A stretch of DNA of 39,142 nucleotides from Oscillospiraceae bacterium (GCA_015065925.1 SVPL01000019.1:1-39142), one strand, 5' to 3'; counted from the first letter of the stretch, positions 26,638 to 34,594 are shown. Notes: generated by a model not told the origin, from the sequence alone. Made by a program: numbers and translations.

Positions 26638-27522
26638 CTACTTATTCATTAATAATATTGCGATCAGAGCAACCACAATACTTAAAATACTTTTTTTATT
26701 TGGTTTTTCTTTCATTAAAACAGATGCCATTACAGCAGAAAAAATTAAATTTGCCCCTTGAAGCGTGGGGTACATAAATGATGCAGGTAGCAAACCGGCA
26801 GCCAAAGTTTTACTTAAAAGATTTATATAAAGAAAAACACTGTAAAGAATATAAAAAATCAGGTATTTTTTACTGTATAAATCCTTTGCGGTTGCACTGC
26901 TTTTTGTACGAATAGCAACCCAAATTATAAGCTGAAGAACAAAGGCAATAAAATATGTGTAAAATGTAAAGGCTGAAGAATTTTCGGTGCCCGAATTTCT
27001 GTATATCTTTTGCGAAAAATCCGCAAGAGCCGAGCCCAAAGCACCAACTATAAGTAAAACCAAGGCAGAAGCGCTTAATTTACCCTTTAAATCGTTATTG
27101 TAAAAGGACATTATGTATACCGCAACAATAAGTAAAATCATACCTATAATTTTGTAAATACTAATAACTTCATCATAAATTAAAAGTCCCAAAACGCCCG
27201 TTACAATAGCACCAAGCATTGTAAAAATGCTTAAAAACATATAGGCTTCACTTTTATATGCATATAGCCAAGCTACGCAGAAAACCGCAGAAAAAATAGC
27301 CGACATAAAGCAAACGCCAAGCTCTGTAAGGCTCATCTCAAAGCCTTGAAAACCTTTTTCGATTATAACAACCATAAAGCCTAAAACACTACAAAAAAGG
27401 CATCTTAGCATATTAACAAAAATTCCGTCGTTAAATGATTTTACGCTAAAACTGGTTTGTTTTCCGATATAGCCTTTAAAAAGGCCTGCAAAAAGTGCTG
27501 CTGTAAGCAATAAATATCCCAT
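26638..27522 (-). CDS. DMT-superfamily (EamA-like) permease 2
   Basis: A 294-residue protein with about ten membrane helices, beginning MGYLLLTAALFAGLFKGYIG and ending LSIVVALIAILLMNK. Distantly similar in layout to permease 1 at 21252-22127; both have K-E-K-x-N before helix 10. It is squeezed between two MocA paralogues: 2 nt after the upstream stop and 9 nt before the next start, so all three are co-translated. This suggests uptake or efflux of the sugar derivative the MocA proteins act on. Substrate unknown. Confidence 0.8.
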   Translation of the reverse strand: MGYLLLTAALFAGLFKGYIGKQTSFSVKSFNDGIFVNMLRCLFCSVLGFMVVIIEKGFQGFEMSLTELGVCFMSAIFSAVFCVAWLYAYKSEAYMFLSIFTMLGAIVTGVLGLLIYDEVISIYKIIGMILLIVAVYIMSFYNNDLKGKLSASALVLLIVGALGSALADFSQKIYRNSGTENSSAFTFYTYFIAFVLQLIIWVAIRTKSSATAKDLYSKKYLIFYILYSVFLYINLLSKTLAAGLLPASFMYPTLQGANLIFSAVMASVLMKEKPNKKSILSIVVALIAILLMNK

Positions 27523-27524
27523 AA

Positions 27525-28730
27525 TTATTTGCCATCACCAAAATCGGGTACCTCCAAAGGAATACCACCCTTTTTGGCGGATTCTATAGCCACAAGTCCC
27601 GGTACTGTATATCTTGCTGATTGCCAAGCATTAAGGGTGGGTTGTTCGCCCGAATAAGCCGCTTTGCAAAAATCGTCAACAATAAGCTTGTGTGTGCCCA
27701 TATGACCGTTGGGAAGACCTTTAAATTCCTTAGGTAAGCGGTCAAATTCCTTTTGCTGTATGGGTGAGGATACATCCCACTGCCACTCGGCATTTGCTAC
27801 GCGGTTTTTGAAATCGGGCAGATGCTTGTTGGCTGTCATTTCAGAAGGATTTACATAATCACTTACATCTGTAAGCTGTACCTTTTCTTTTACGGATTTT
27901 AAATCCTTTTCAACTAAAATGTGTTGGGCGTTACTAAATTCGTAGCTTCCCTTTGTGCCGTAAAGAGCAGAAATATATGAACTGGGTTTACCCCAACCAA
28001 AGCCTCTGGCTTCGGTAACGCGTGCAGTACCGCCGTTTGCAAGTTCCATTAAAACATATTGGTTTATTAAATCATTGTTCCAAATATTGTTCTCTTTAAT
28101 GAATGTTTTATCGTTGTATGTATCCTTAAAACCTACACAGGTAACCTTTTTAACATAGGAATTTACTGCTGAAATTATCATTGCGGTAGAGTGTGTTGGG
28201 TAAAGCAGCGGTGGCATACCTCGTTCCTCGGGGATTTTGCCATAACCGATATCGTTTATATGATGATAATATTGCGAAGCACCGTAAGCAAAATCACCGA
28301 ATTTGCCGTCCTTATAGGCTTCTCTGCAGTACATAGCGCAGGGATAGTAGTAGCAGGTTTCGCCCATTAAATAAATAAGACCTGTTTTTTCTACAAGCTC
28401 TACAATTTCTTTACATTCCTCTACCTTACTAGCCATAGGTACGGCAGAATAAACGTGTTTTCCCGCTTTAAGGGCACGAATAACAATATCGCCGTGAAGA
28501 TGACGCTGGGTGAAGTTAATAACACAGTTGATATCGCTGCGACTTAAAATTTCTTCGTAGGTGTCTATTATCTCGATATTAAATTTTTCAGAATATTCTT
28601 CAGCCTTTTCCTTTATTAAATCGCAGGCATAAACCTTTTCTACAAATGGGTGAACCTTAAAAAGCGGAACAAAATACTTTGCAAATCTTCCGCAACCAAC
28701 AAAGGCTACTGTTAACTTCCTGTTCGCCAT
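27525..28730 (-). CDS. Gfo/Idh/MocA-family NAD-dependent protein 2
   Basis: A 401-residue paralogue of the protein at 25357-26628, recognisable along its whole length. LTVAFVGCGRFAKYFVPLF (6-24) is the dinucleotide-binding fold. GKHVYSAVP (90-98) again replaces the usual Glu-Lys-Pro, and YPTHSTAM places His180. The end (NGHMGTHKLIVDDFCKA, then SARYTVPGLVAIESAKKGG) mirrors the paralogue. Both probably act on related sugar derivatives, as a sugar dehydrogenase pair or as GH109-like glycosidases. First gene of its operon, divergent from AraC 4. Start ATG at 28730 follows GGAG after 9 nt. No signal peptide. Confidence 0.82.
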   Translation of the reverse strand: MANRKLTVAFVGCGRFAKYFVPLFKVHPFVEKVYACDLIKEKAEEYSEKFNIEIIDTYEEILSRSDINCVINFTQRHLHGDIVIRALKAGKHVYSAVPMASKVEECKEIVELVEKTGLIYLMGETCYYYPCAMYCREAYKDGKFGDFAYGASQYYHHINDIGYGKIPEERGMPPLLYPTHSTAMIISAVNSYVKKVTCVGFKDTYNDKTFIKENNIWNNDLINQYVLMELANGGTARVTEARGFGWGKPSSYISALYGTKGSYEFSNAQHILVEKDLKSVKEKVQLTDVSDYVNPSEMTANKHLPDFKNRVANAEWQWDVSSPIQQKEFDRLPKEFKGLPNGHMGTHKLIVDDFCKAAYSGEQPTLNAWQSARYTVPGLVAIESAKKGGIPLEVPDFGDGK

Positions 28731-28844
28731 TCATATTAGCTCCTTTTCAAATTATGCTTTTATAATATCATTAAAAACAAACCGTTTAAATGTATAAAAA
28801 TGATTTATATTTGTCTTTTTTCGACTTTTTGTATTAAAAACAAC

Positions 28845-28872
28845 TTGCCTTTATTTTTGTATATGGTATAAT
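28845..28872 (+). promoter_or_regulatory. Probable original promoter of AraC regulator 4
   Basis: TTGCCT (28845-28850) and TATAAT (28867-28872) are 16 bp apart. The region around the -10 box is repeated almost exactly 100 bp downstream, on the far side of an insertion-like element. Confidence 0.5.
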
Positions 28873-28974
28873 AACCTCACGAGATACTTGCGAAATCAAA
28901 GATTTCGACTATCTCGGAGAACATCAAAACATTCCCGCTCGGCACATTTCCGCCTTGCGGATATGTTATAATAA
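28861..28974. repeat. Small hairpin-bearing insertion-like element between duplicated -10 regions
   Basis: The 14-mer ATATGGTATAATAA (28861-28874) recurs as ATATGTTATAATAA (28961-28974), one mismatch, offset exactly 100 bp. Between the copies lie 86 bp of about 49% G+C by my count, much richer than the surrounding intergenic DNA. The insert holds a two-part hairpin, CGAGATA/TATCTCG (28880-28886 with 28910-28916) enclosing CGAAATC/GATTTCG (28891-28897 with 28901-28907), and a small CCGC-CTT-GCGG stem at its right end. This looks like a non-coding miniature element that duplicated its target, the -10 region of the AraC 4 promoter. No other copy is seen in the window. Confidence 0.55.
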
Positions 28975-28988
28975 AAATGGTGATGAAT

Positions 28989-29849
28989 ATGGAGCTTAAA
29001 TTACAAGATATTAAACCCTTTGTACGGCAGGGCATAATCAGAGCAGATATCGGTGCCCGATATAATAATATTTTTCTAAAAACAAGAGATAGCAGACTGT
29101 TTTATGTTACCTCCGGAAGGGGAAGTATTGAAATTGAGGGGATAATATACAATTTAACAGCAGGAAGTCTTGTGCTTTTTCAAAATGGAACGGAATATCG
29201 CTGGGTTATTGGTGATATGCGTATAAGCATAATAAATTTTGATTTTACCTTTGATGCTATACATATGCCAAACCGTTTTGCACCTATTATCTCCGAAAAG
29301 TATGACAACGCGAATTTGTTACCTATATATAATTTTCCTGATTTTCCTTTATTGAATAAACCCATTGTTTTGTCTGAGGCATTTAACATTGGTGAGCGAG
29401 TTTATGAGCTTATAGTAGAAACCTACATAAAGGACGATTTAAGAAATGAGCTTTGCTCAAATCTTTTAAAAAGTGTAATAATAAATATCATTCGTAAGGC
29501 AGAAGAAAAAAATCTTCCATCAGGTAAAAGCGGTGCTTTAATCACCAAAAAAATAATAGATTATATTCAAAATCATTTTACTGAGGATATTAACAATGAT
29601 GATATTGCAGAGCATTTAAATTTTAATATTTCTTATATGAACCGTGTTTTTAAAAAGTACACCAAAACCACCATACATTCATTTTTGCTTGAACAACGCT
29701 TAAGCTTTGTTATGGAAAAGCTTAAAACCGAAGCTCTTACCATAAGTGAAATTGCTTCTATATCAGGCTTTAAGGATATACCGCATTTTACTAAAATATT
29801 TAAAAAGTATGTTGGTAAAACTCCAACCGAATACAGGAATTCTAATTGA
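28989..29849 (+). CDS. AraC-family transcriptional regulator 4
   Basis: About 286 residues. Three in-frame ATGs occur at 28977, 28983 and 28989; GGTGAT sits properly before the third, giving MELKLQDIKP. The sensor half contains FYVTSGRGSIEIEG and TAGSLVLFQNGTEYRW. The DNA-binding half has NNDDIAEHLNFNISYMNRVF near 200-220, and ISEIASISGFKDIPHFTKIF near 249-268 with KYVGKTPTEYR after it. Divergent from the MocA-permease operon, which it most likely regulates; the GH29 gene lies convergent on its other side. Its promoter region carries an insertion-like element. Confidence 0.9.
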   Translation: MELKLQDIKPFVRQGIIRADIGARYNNIFLKTRDSRLFYVTSGRGSIEIEGIIYNLTAGSLVLFQNGTEYRWVIGDMRISIINFDFTFDAIHMPNRFAPIISEKYDNANLLPIYNFPDFPLLNKPIVLSEAFNIGERVYELIVETYIKDDLRNELCSNLLKSVIINIIRKAEEKNLPSGKSGALITKKIIDYIQNHFTEDINNDDIAEHLNFNISYMNRVFKKYTKTTIHSFLLEQRLSFVMEKLKTEALTISEIASISGFKDIPHFTKIFKKYVGKTPTEYRNSN

Positions 29850-29865
29850 ATTTAAAAATATAATT

Positions 29866-29902
29866 AAAAGCACAACCCGAAATTTTAAAGGTTGTGCTTT
29901 TT
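29866..29902. terminator. Bidirectional terminator, GCACAA stem (copy 2)
   Basis: AAAAGCACAACC and GGTTGTGCTTTT form a perfect 12-bp stem between the convergent AraC 4 and GH29 genes. The core stem is the same as in the terminator at 25309-25351. Confidence 0.8.
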
Positions 29903-29907
29903 GCTAC

Positions 29908-31155
29908 TTATTTTAATTTAACTTCGGCAACTCTTACACAGTAGCTTGTGCCGTAAATATAACCCGTAGGTCGTACCGAAAGTAAACCGTTTTGTTGTTT
30001 AAAGGCAAGCTCTTCTCCATTATCCATCCATTTTATGGACCCAACCTCATTGTTGAAATTGGGGAATTCTACCGAGTTGCCGTCTTCAAAATCCACTGTA
30101 ACATTGTCGTCACCTTTTTTGCCGAGGTCAAATTTAAAAAGATACAAGATTTTTTCATCATTAATATCCTGCAACATAAATTCTCTGCCTTTGGAAAGAA
30201 TATTGCAGGGTCTACCGTTATAAATAGATTTTCCAAAAAGCTCCATCCATCTGCCTATACATTCCATTGTGGCTTCTTGCATTTTGGGAAGACTTCCGTC
30301 ACCGGCAGGGCCAACATTAAGCAAGAAATTCGCACCGACTTTACGGCATTCGCAAAGCTCCTCAATAAGTTGCTTTACAGACTTAAAGTTTATATCATCT
30401 GCAACACCCCAATGGTCACAAAGGGTTTCGCACATTTCTCCGGTTATATATTTTTTCATACCTCGGCGGTCGATGGGGTGGGGCATACCTCGTTCAAAGG
30501 TAACAGAATCAATCTCTGCTGCTCCCAATTCTCCGCGTTTTGAAAGACCTGTGTTGTTGATTATCATAGCCTCCGGTTGAAGTCTGCGAATCATTGAATA
30601 AAGCTCGTCTTCCTTCCAATCATCATTTGGACGCGACCAATTGCCATCGAACCACAAACCGCCGATTTTACCGTAATTGGTGCAAAGAAGCTCTACGCTA
30701 TTTTTAAGATATTTTAAATATTTATTGAAATCTTTGTTAAAATCCTCATTATACCAATCCAAAGTTGTGTGATAAAATACAGGTAAAATATCTTCATTTC
30801 TGCATTCCTCAACAAACTCTTTTATTAAATCGCGACCTGTGGGAGTGTGCAGGGCGTCAAATTCATTCAGTCCCTTGGTATCATAAAGGGAAAATCCGTC
30901 ATGGTGGCGGGTGGTAAGTGTTATGTATTTGCAACCTGCAGTTTTTGCAGTAGCAACAAGATTTTTTATCGAATCGGCTTTTACATTAAAAGAATCGGCT
31001 ATTTTTTTATAATCATTCATATTCCTTTTGTGCATATTATAGGTCCATTCGCCTTTTGTAAGCTTGGAATAAAGACCAAAATGCACAAACATACCAAAGC
31101 CCAGTTGTTCAAAATTTTTAATATACTCAGCAGGAATCGGAATATTATTACTCAT
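29908..31155 (-). CDS. GH29 alpha-L-fucosidase
   Basis: A 415-residue retaining fucosidase. Motifs: FGMFVHFGLYS near 20-30, TLTTRHHDGFSLYDTK near 79-94, GGLWFDGNW with nucleophile Asp170, and ANFLLNVGPAGDGSLP near 290. About 80 C-terminal residues form a small beta domain. No signal peptide, so it acts inside the cell, as does the GH95 enzyme; together they cover alpha-1,2 and alpha-1,3/1,4 or 1,6 fucosyl links. GH29 acid/base positions vary and I cannot fix that residue. AAGGAG precedes the ATG by 9 nt, and a good promoter lies upstream. Confidence 0.94.
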   Translation of the reverse strand: MSNNIPIPAEYIKNFEQLGFGMFVHFGLYSKLTKGEWTYNMHKRNMNDYKKIADSFNVKADSIKNLVATAKTAGCKYITLTTRHHDGFSLYDTKGLNEFDALHTPTGRDLIKEFVEECRNEDILPVFYHTTLDWYNEDFNKDFNKYLKYLKNSVELLCTNYGKIGGLWFDGNWSRPNDDWKEDELYSMIRRLQPEAMIINNTGLSKRGELGAAEIDSVTFERGMPHPIDRRGMKKYITGEMCETLCDHWGVADDINFKSVKQLIEELCECRKVGANFLLNVGPAGDGSLPKMQEATMECIGRWMELFGKSIYNGRPCNILSKGREFMLQDINDEKILYLFKFDLGKKGDDNVTVDFEDGNSVEFPNFNNEVGSIKWMDNGEELAFKQQNGLLSVRPTGYIYGTSYCVRVAEVKLK

Positions 31156-31196
31156 AATAAATTGCTCCTTAAAATAATTTCATATTTTGTATTTTT

Positions 31197-31225
31197 ATAA
31201 TACACACTTAAATTGAATTTTTCAA
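31197..31225 (-). promoter_or_regulatory. Promoter of the GH29 gene
   Basis: On the minus strand TTGAAA (31220-31225) and TATTAT (31197-31202) are 17 bp apart, about 40 nt before the ATG. The terminator of the upstream secreted-protein gene ends about 30 bp away. Confidence 0.55.
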
Positions 31226-31254
31226 GAGGAAAATAAATTTTTTGTATTTAAAAG

Positions 31255-31298
31255 AAAAAAACACCCACACAGGGAGGAGAATTGTGTAGGTATTTTTT
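31255..31298 (-). terminator. Terminator after the secreted duplicated-module protein
   Basis: On the minus strand AAAAAATACCTACACA pairs with TGTGTGGGTGTTTTTT, a 16-bp stem in which two positions are G-U wobbles, followed by T residues. It lies 41 bp beyond the stop codon. Confidence 0.75.
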
Positions 31299-31339
31299 CT
31301 AATTCTTCATATTTATTTAGAAGAAAGGTGTTTTTATGA

Positions 31340-33604
31340 TTAAGAATTTCTAATAGAGCCTGCGGCGAGGCCGTTAGCGGTAAGCCATGCATCGTAAGCG
31401 GCATAGTTACCATCGTAATTAGCAAAGGATTCAAATGCGGAAATATCAGCTTCTGTGGGTTCAAAACCGTTTGCAGAATTTCCACAGTCAATGGCATATG
31501 CAACATCAAATACGCAAACACTTACGGTGTCCCCATAATAAACATTGCCGTCAGCATCAATAACATAGGCTCGAATTAAAATGTTTTCACCATATCTTTT
31601 GGTTGGGATATTAGTTAAATATGCCGTGAAAATATTTGCATCATCGGTTTCGTCATAAAGAATAGGTGTAGTTAGAGTAACGGAATTGTATGCAACACCT
31701 TTAATGAATTTATCTTCGGGAGTTTCCAATGAAAGCTCTGCACCATCAAGAGCAAACTCATAGGTTACAATTGAGCCGTATTCAACAACCTCAGCATCAT
31801 TCAAATACTGCTTTGATATACTGTTGTAAATGCGAAGTCCGTTTTTACCGGTTGAACTGTTTTCAGCTGTGCGAAGTGCCGCTGAATTATTATAAGAGGT
31901 ATTAACTTTATCAATATGTTTCTCATCAAGGGTAACGGTAATTTTATCCACATATAAATCATCAACAGCAATACAAAATGCAAGATACATATACTCATTA
32001 TCGCCGCTTTCAAACTCAAGGTCTATGTGGTGCCAGGTATTGATGGCAGAATAATCAAGAGTAGTTGCAGAATATGTTTGTCTATCAGCAAAAACACCAT
32101 CTTTTGCGGTATATGCAACATTATAAGCCATAAAATTATAATAGCTTTTTTCTGACGCCCATTTTACAGAACTATCCTCTGCTAAAATACCGGCACTTGT
32201 AAGAATACGACCATTTGTGTTGACGGTTTCAGACATAAAATTAAACGAAACGGTGTATTTTGCGTTTTTTTCTACCGCAAATTTATAGGTTGCATACTGA
32301 TTGATAGAACTTATTTTTAAGGAACAATCATCATTGTCGTTTATATATTTTTTATCATTATTGGTAGTAACTGTCGCCCAACTTCCGGTAAGTATGCCAT
32401 TGGTTTCATTAACATAGGCTGTGTTGTTAGCGTAAATCTTCCAATCATTAACTTGTGGATGAACCTCATTTAATTTAAAATCATCTAAATAGCATATATA
32501 TCCGGCGGCAAATCCAAAATGGAATTCTAACATATAATCAGTGGTATCATCAGTGGCAAAGGTTACAGAAACTTCTTTCCAATCGGTGGTTGCGGTTCCG
32601 CTTGGAACGGTTGCGATATATTCGGCAGGACCTTTATTAGATGAATTGAAACCTACACCTTTTTTAATGATATGAGATAAGAAGTAGTAGGTATTAGAAA
32701 GTACTCCGGGTGTTGAGGTAGCGCTTGGTTTATATTTAAAACTAAGCATATATTCAGTATTTGTTTTTAGTGTAGGAAGGTTAGCTGCCACATTTAAAAC
32801 ATTACCATTAACTTTTATTGATGTGCCTGTTCCATCAGCATCCTCGGTTACGTCGTTTGTAATGTTGCACCATCCCATTTTTGTTTGACAGGTTTCACCA
32901 TCATAATTGGTGGCAACTTGATAGCTTGTATCGGTAGAAGAAGCGTTATAAATACCCCAATTGTTAATATTTTCAAAGGCACTAACTTCTTTTAAGGTAA
33001 CGTCATCAACATATAAATTTGCAACTTCAAGCCAAAGCACAAGATACATATATTCGTTATCGCCACTTTCAAACTCAAGTTCTATATGATGCCATGTGTT
33101 GGCGGTAGAATAATCAAGAGTAGTTGCAGAATATGTTTGCCTATCAGCAAAAATACCATCCTTAGCGGTGTAGGCTACATTATAAGACAAAAGATTATAA
33201 TAGCTTTTAGCGGCTCCCCATGTCATAGAACTATCTTCTGCTAAAATACCGGTGCTTGTAAGAATACGACCATTTGTGTTAACGGTTTCGGACAAAAAAG
33301 AATACGAAAGTGTGTATTTTGTATTCTTTTTCACCGGGACTTTAAGGGCGGCTTTTTGAGATATAGCACTAATCTTTAATGAACTTGCATCACCATTAGC
33401 ATAGGCGCTATTGGTATTTTCGGTAACAGTAGCCCAACTTGCGGCAAGTGTACCGTTAGTTTCATTAACGTAGTTTGAACTGTTAGCATAAATCTTCCAA
33501 TTTTCTGCAGCATAAAAGTCGTTTGCTGACGCTGAAATAGAAAATGCGTAGGAATTTACCAACATTAAACTTAAAATTAGTACAATAGATAAAACTTTTT
33601 TCAT
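31340..33604 (-). CDS. Secreted protein with duplicated carbohydrate-binding-like modules
   Basis: A 754-residue exported protein. Residues 1-27 are a signal peptide (MKKVLSIVLILSLMLVNS...). Three beta-sandwich-like modules follow: A (about 35-206) and A' (387-560), close copies of each other, with a different module (212-381) between. Each ends with a strand such as LYVDDVTL or CYLDDFKL, as in many carbohydrate-binding modules. The rest (about 570-754) is the C-terminal module shared with the MBL-fold protein: GLRIYNSIS, VVEYGSIV, GVAYN, RAYVIDADGNVYYGD and SVCVFDVAYA. No catalytic domain, sortase signal or SLH repeats are visible. It is probably an exported binding protein that holds glycans near the cell. 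AAGGAGGATATATTT precedes the ATG. The divergent AraC 5 gene is the likely regulator. Confidence 0.8.
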   Translation of the reverse strand: MKKVLSIVLILSLMLVNSYAFSISASANDFYAAENWKIYANSSNYVNETNGTLAASWATVTENTNSAYANGDASSLKISAISQKAALKVPVKKNTKYTLSYSFLSETVNTNGRILTSTGILAEDSSMTWGAAKSYYNLLSYNVAYTAKDGIFADRQTYSATTLDYSTANTWHHIELEFESGDNEYMYLVLWLEVANLYVDDVTLKEVSAFENINNWGIYNASSTDTSYQVATNYDGETCQTKMGWCNITNDVTEDADGTGTSIKVNGNVLNVAANLPTLKTNTEYMLSFKYKPSATSTPGVLSNTYYFLSHIIKKGVGFNSSNKGPAEYIATVPSGTATTDWKEVSVTFATDDTTDYMLEFHFGFAAGYICYLDDFKLNEVHPQVNDWKIYANNTAYVNETNGILTGSWATVTTNNDKKYINDNDDCSLKISSINQYATYKFAVEKNAKYTVSFNFMSETVNTNGRILTSAGILAEDSSVKWASEKSYYNFMAYNVAYTAKDGVFADRQTYSATTLDYSAINTWHHIDLEFESGDNEYMYLAFCIAVDDLYVDKITVTLDEKHIDKVNTSYNNSAALRTAENSSTGKNGLRIYNSISKQYLNDAEVVEYGSIVTYEFALDGAELSLETPEDKFIKGVAYNSVTLTTPILYDETDDANIFTAYLTNIPTKRYGENILIRAYVIDADGNVYYGDTVSVCVFDVAYAIDCGNSANGFEPTEADISAFESFANYDGNYAAYDAWLTANGLAAGSIRNS
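31931..32446 (-). repeat. Module A' (second copy of intragenic repeat)
   Basis: Encodes residues 387-558 of the secreted protein and matches 32987-33502 in both protein and DNA. Stretches such as VNTNGRILTS, AGILAEDSS and FADRQTYSATTLDYS are shared. The offset is about 1056 bp. Confidence 0.75.
32987..33502 (-). repeat. Module A (first copy of intragenic repeat)
   Basis: Encodes residues 35-206 of the secreted protein. The part covering FADRQTYSATTLDYS is nearly identical in DNA to the copy at 31931-32446, which suggests a recent duplication or gene conversion. Confidence 0.75.
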
Positions 33605-33634
33605 AAATATATCCTCCTTTTTGATTGTATTTTA

Positions 33635-33640
33635 ATTATA
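33635..33640 (-). promoter_or_regulatory. -10 box of the secreted duplicated-module gene
   Basis: On the minus strand TATAAT lies about 31 nt before the start codon. The hexamer 17 bp upstream is TAGATT, a poor -35, so an activator is probably needed. The TTGCAAAAA direct repeats lie about 45-67 bp upstream of the predicted transcript start. Confidence 0.45.
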
Positions 33641-33673
33641 CTTTAAAAAAACATTTAAATCTATGAATTAAAT

Positions 33674-33695
33674 TTGCAAAAAAACATTGCAAAAA
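33674..33695. promoter_or_regulatory. Candidate AraC 5 operator (direct repeats)
   Basis: TTGCAAAAA occurs at 33674-33682 and 33687-33695, a 13-bp period. The second copy includes the -35 box of the AraC 5 promoter, and both lie where an AraC-type activator would bind for the divergent secreted-protein gene. Direct repeats are the usual AraC site layout. Confidence 0.45.
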
Positions 33696-33715
33696 TCGTC
33701 ATATGAGATTATAAT
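33687..33715 (+). promoter_or_regulatory. Promoter of AraC regulator 5
   Basis: TTGCAA (33687-33692) and TATAAT (33710-33715) are exactly 17 bp apart, about 51 nt before the ATG. Confidence 0.6.
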
Positions 33716-33766
33716 AATTCTAGTCAAAAAACAATATGAAGAATAAAACTTGTTTTGGGGGAAATT

Positions 33767-34594
33767 ATGAAACACCTTAAAGATGGCGAGAAAATTAAAT
33801 CCTTTAGATATTATTCTACAACGCCTATGCAAAATGATTTTACCATTGCCGCCCACGATGACGAGTATGAAATGCTTTATTTTATTTCGGGTGACGTTAA
33901 TTTTTATGTTGAAGGCAATGCTTACCGCTTAAAAAAAGGCGATTTAATAATCGTTCGTTCAGATGAACACCATGTTCTTAAATTGCGCTCTACTAACCCT
34001 TATGAACGCATAGTTGTAGTGTTTGATCCGCAAATTTTGGATAATATAAAAAATAAAGATAAATTACTTTCTATATTTTGTAATCGCGCAAAAGGAAAAA
34101 ACAATCGTTTTTCTGCTACATCTTGCCCCGATAATTATTGGTTTCATTATATGGACAGAATTAATATGGCTCAAAATGAGGATGAAAAAGTAGTATATCT
34201 TTTGCCGCTATTAAACGACCTTGCCAATTTGAGAGAAGAAAATAACGAAGCGGAACCTATTAAAAAAATAGATCCCGCATTTGAAATTTTAAATTACATT
34301 AACGCTCACTTTACCGAACCATTATCACTAGATGCTATTTGCGATAAGTTTTTTATAAGTAAGGCGCAATTGAACAGAATAATTAAAAAATCCACAAAAA
34401 CAACCGTTTGGAATTATATTCATAATCAAAGGCTTGAATTTGCCCACGAGCTTTTGTGTGAGGGACAAAAAGCTATAAACGCTTGTGAGCTTTCAGGCTA
34501 TACCGACTATGTTAGTTTTTACAAAGCCTACAAAAAGAAATATCATAAAGCTCCAAGCGAAGCACAAATAAAAAGAAAATACAGACCTTTTTAA
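33767..34594 (+). CDS. AraC-family transcriptional regulator 5
   Basis: About 275 residues. The ATG at 33767 (MKHLKDGEKI) follows GGGGG by 5 nt; a TTG four codons earlier overlaps it. Sensor half: HDDEYEMLYFISGDVNFYVEG and LKKGDLIIVRSDEHHV, a cupin with possible ligand-binding His. DNA-binding half: SLDAICDKFFISKAQLNRII near 191-210, and NACELSGYTDYVSFYKAYKK near 241-260, ending KAPSEAQIKRKYRPF. Divergent from the secreted module protein, with direct repeats between them. Confidence 0.9.
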   Translation: MKHLKDGEKIKSFRYYSTTPMQNDFTIAAHDDEYEMLYFISGDVNFYVEGNAYRLKKGDLIIVRSDEHHVLKLRSTNPYERIVVVFDPQILDNIKNKDKLLSIFCNRAKGKNNRFSATSCPDNYWFHYMDRINMAQNEDEKVVYLLPLLNDLANLREENNEAEPIKKIDPAFEILNYINAHFTEPLSLDAICDKFFISKAQLNRIIKKSTKTTVWNYIHNQRLEFAHELLCEGQKAINACELSGYTDYVSFYKAYKKKYHKAPSEAQIKRKYRPF

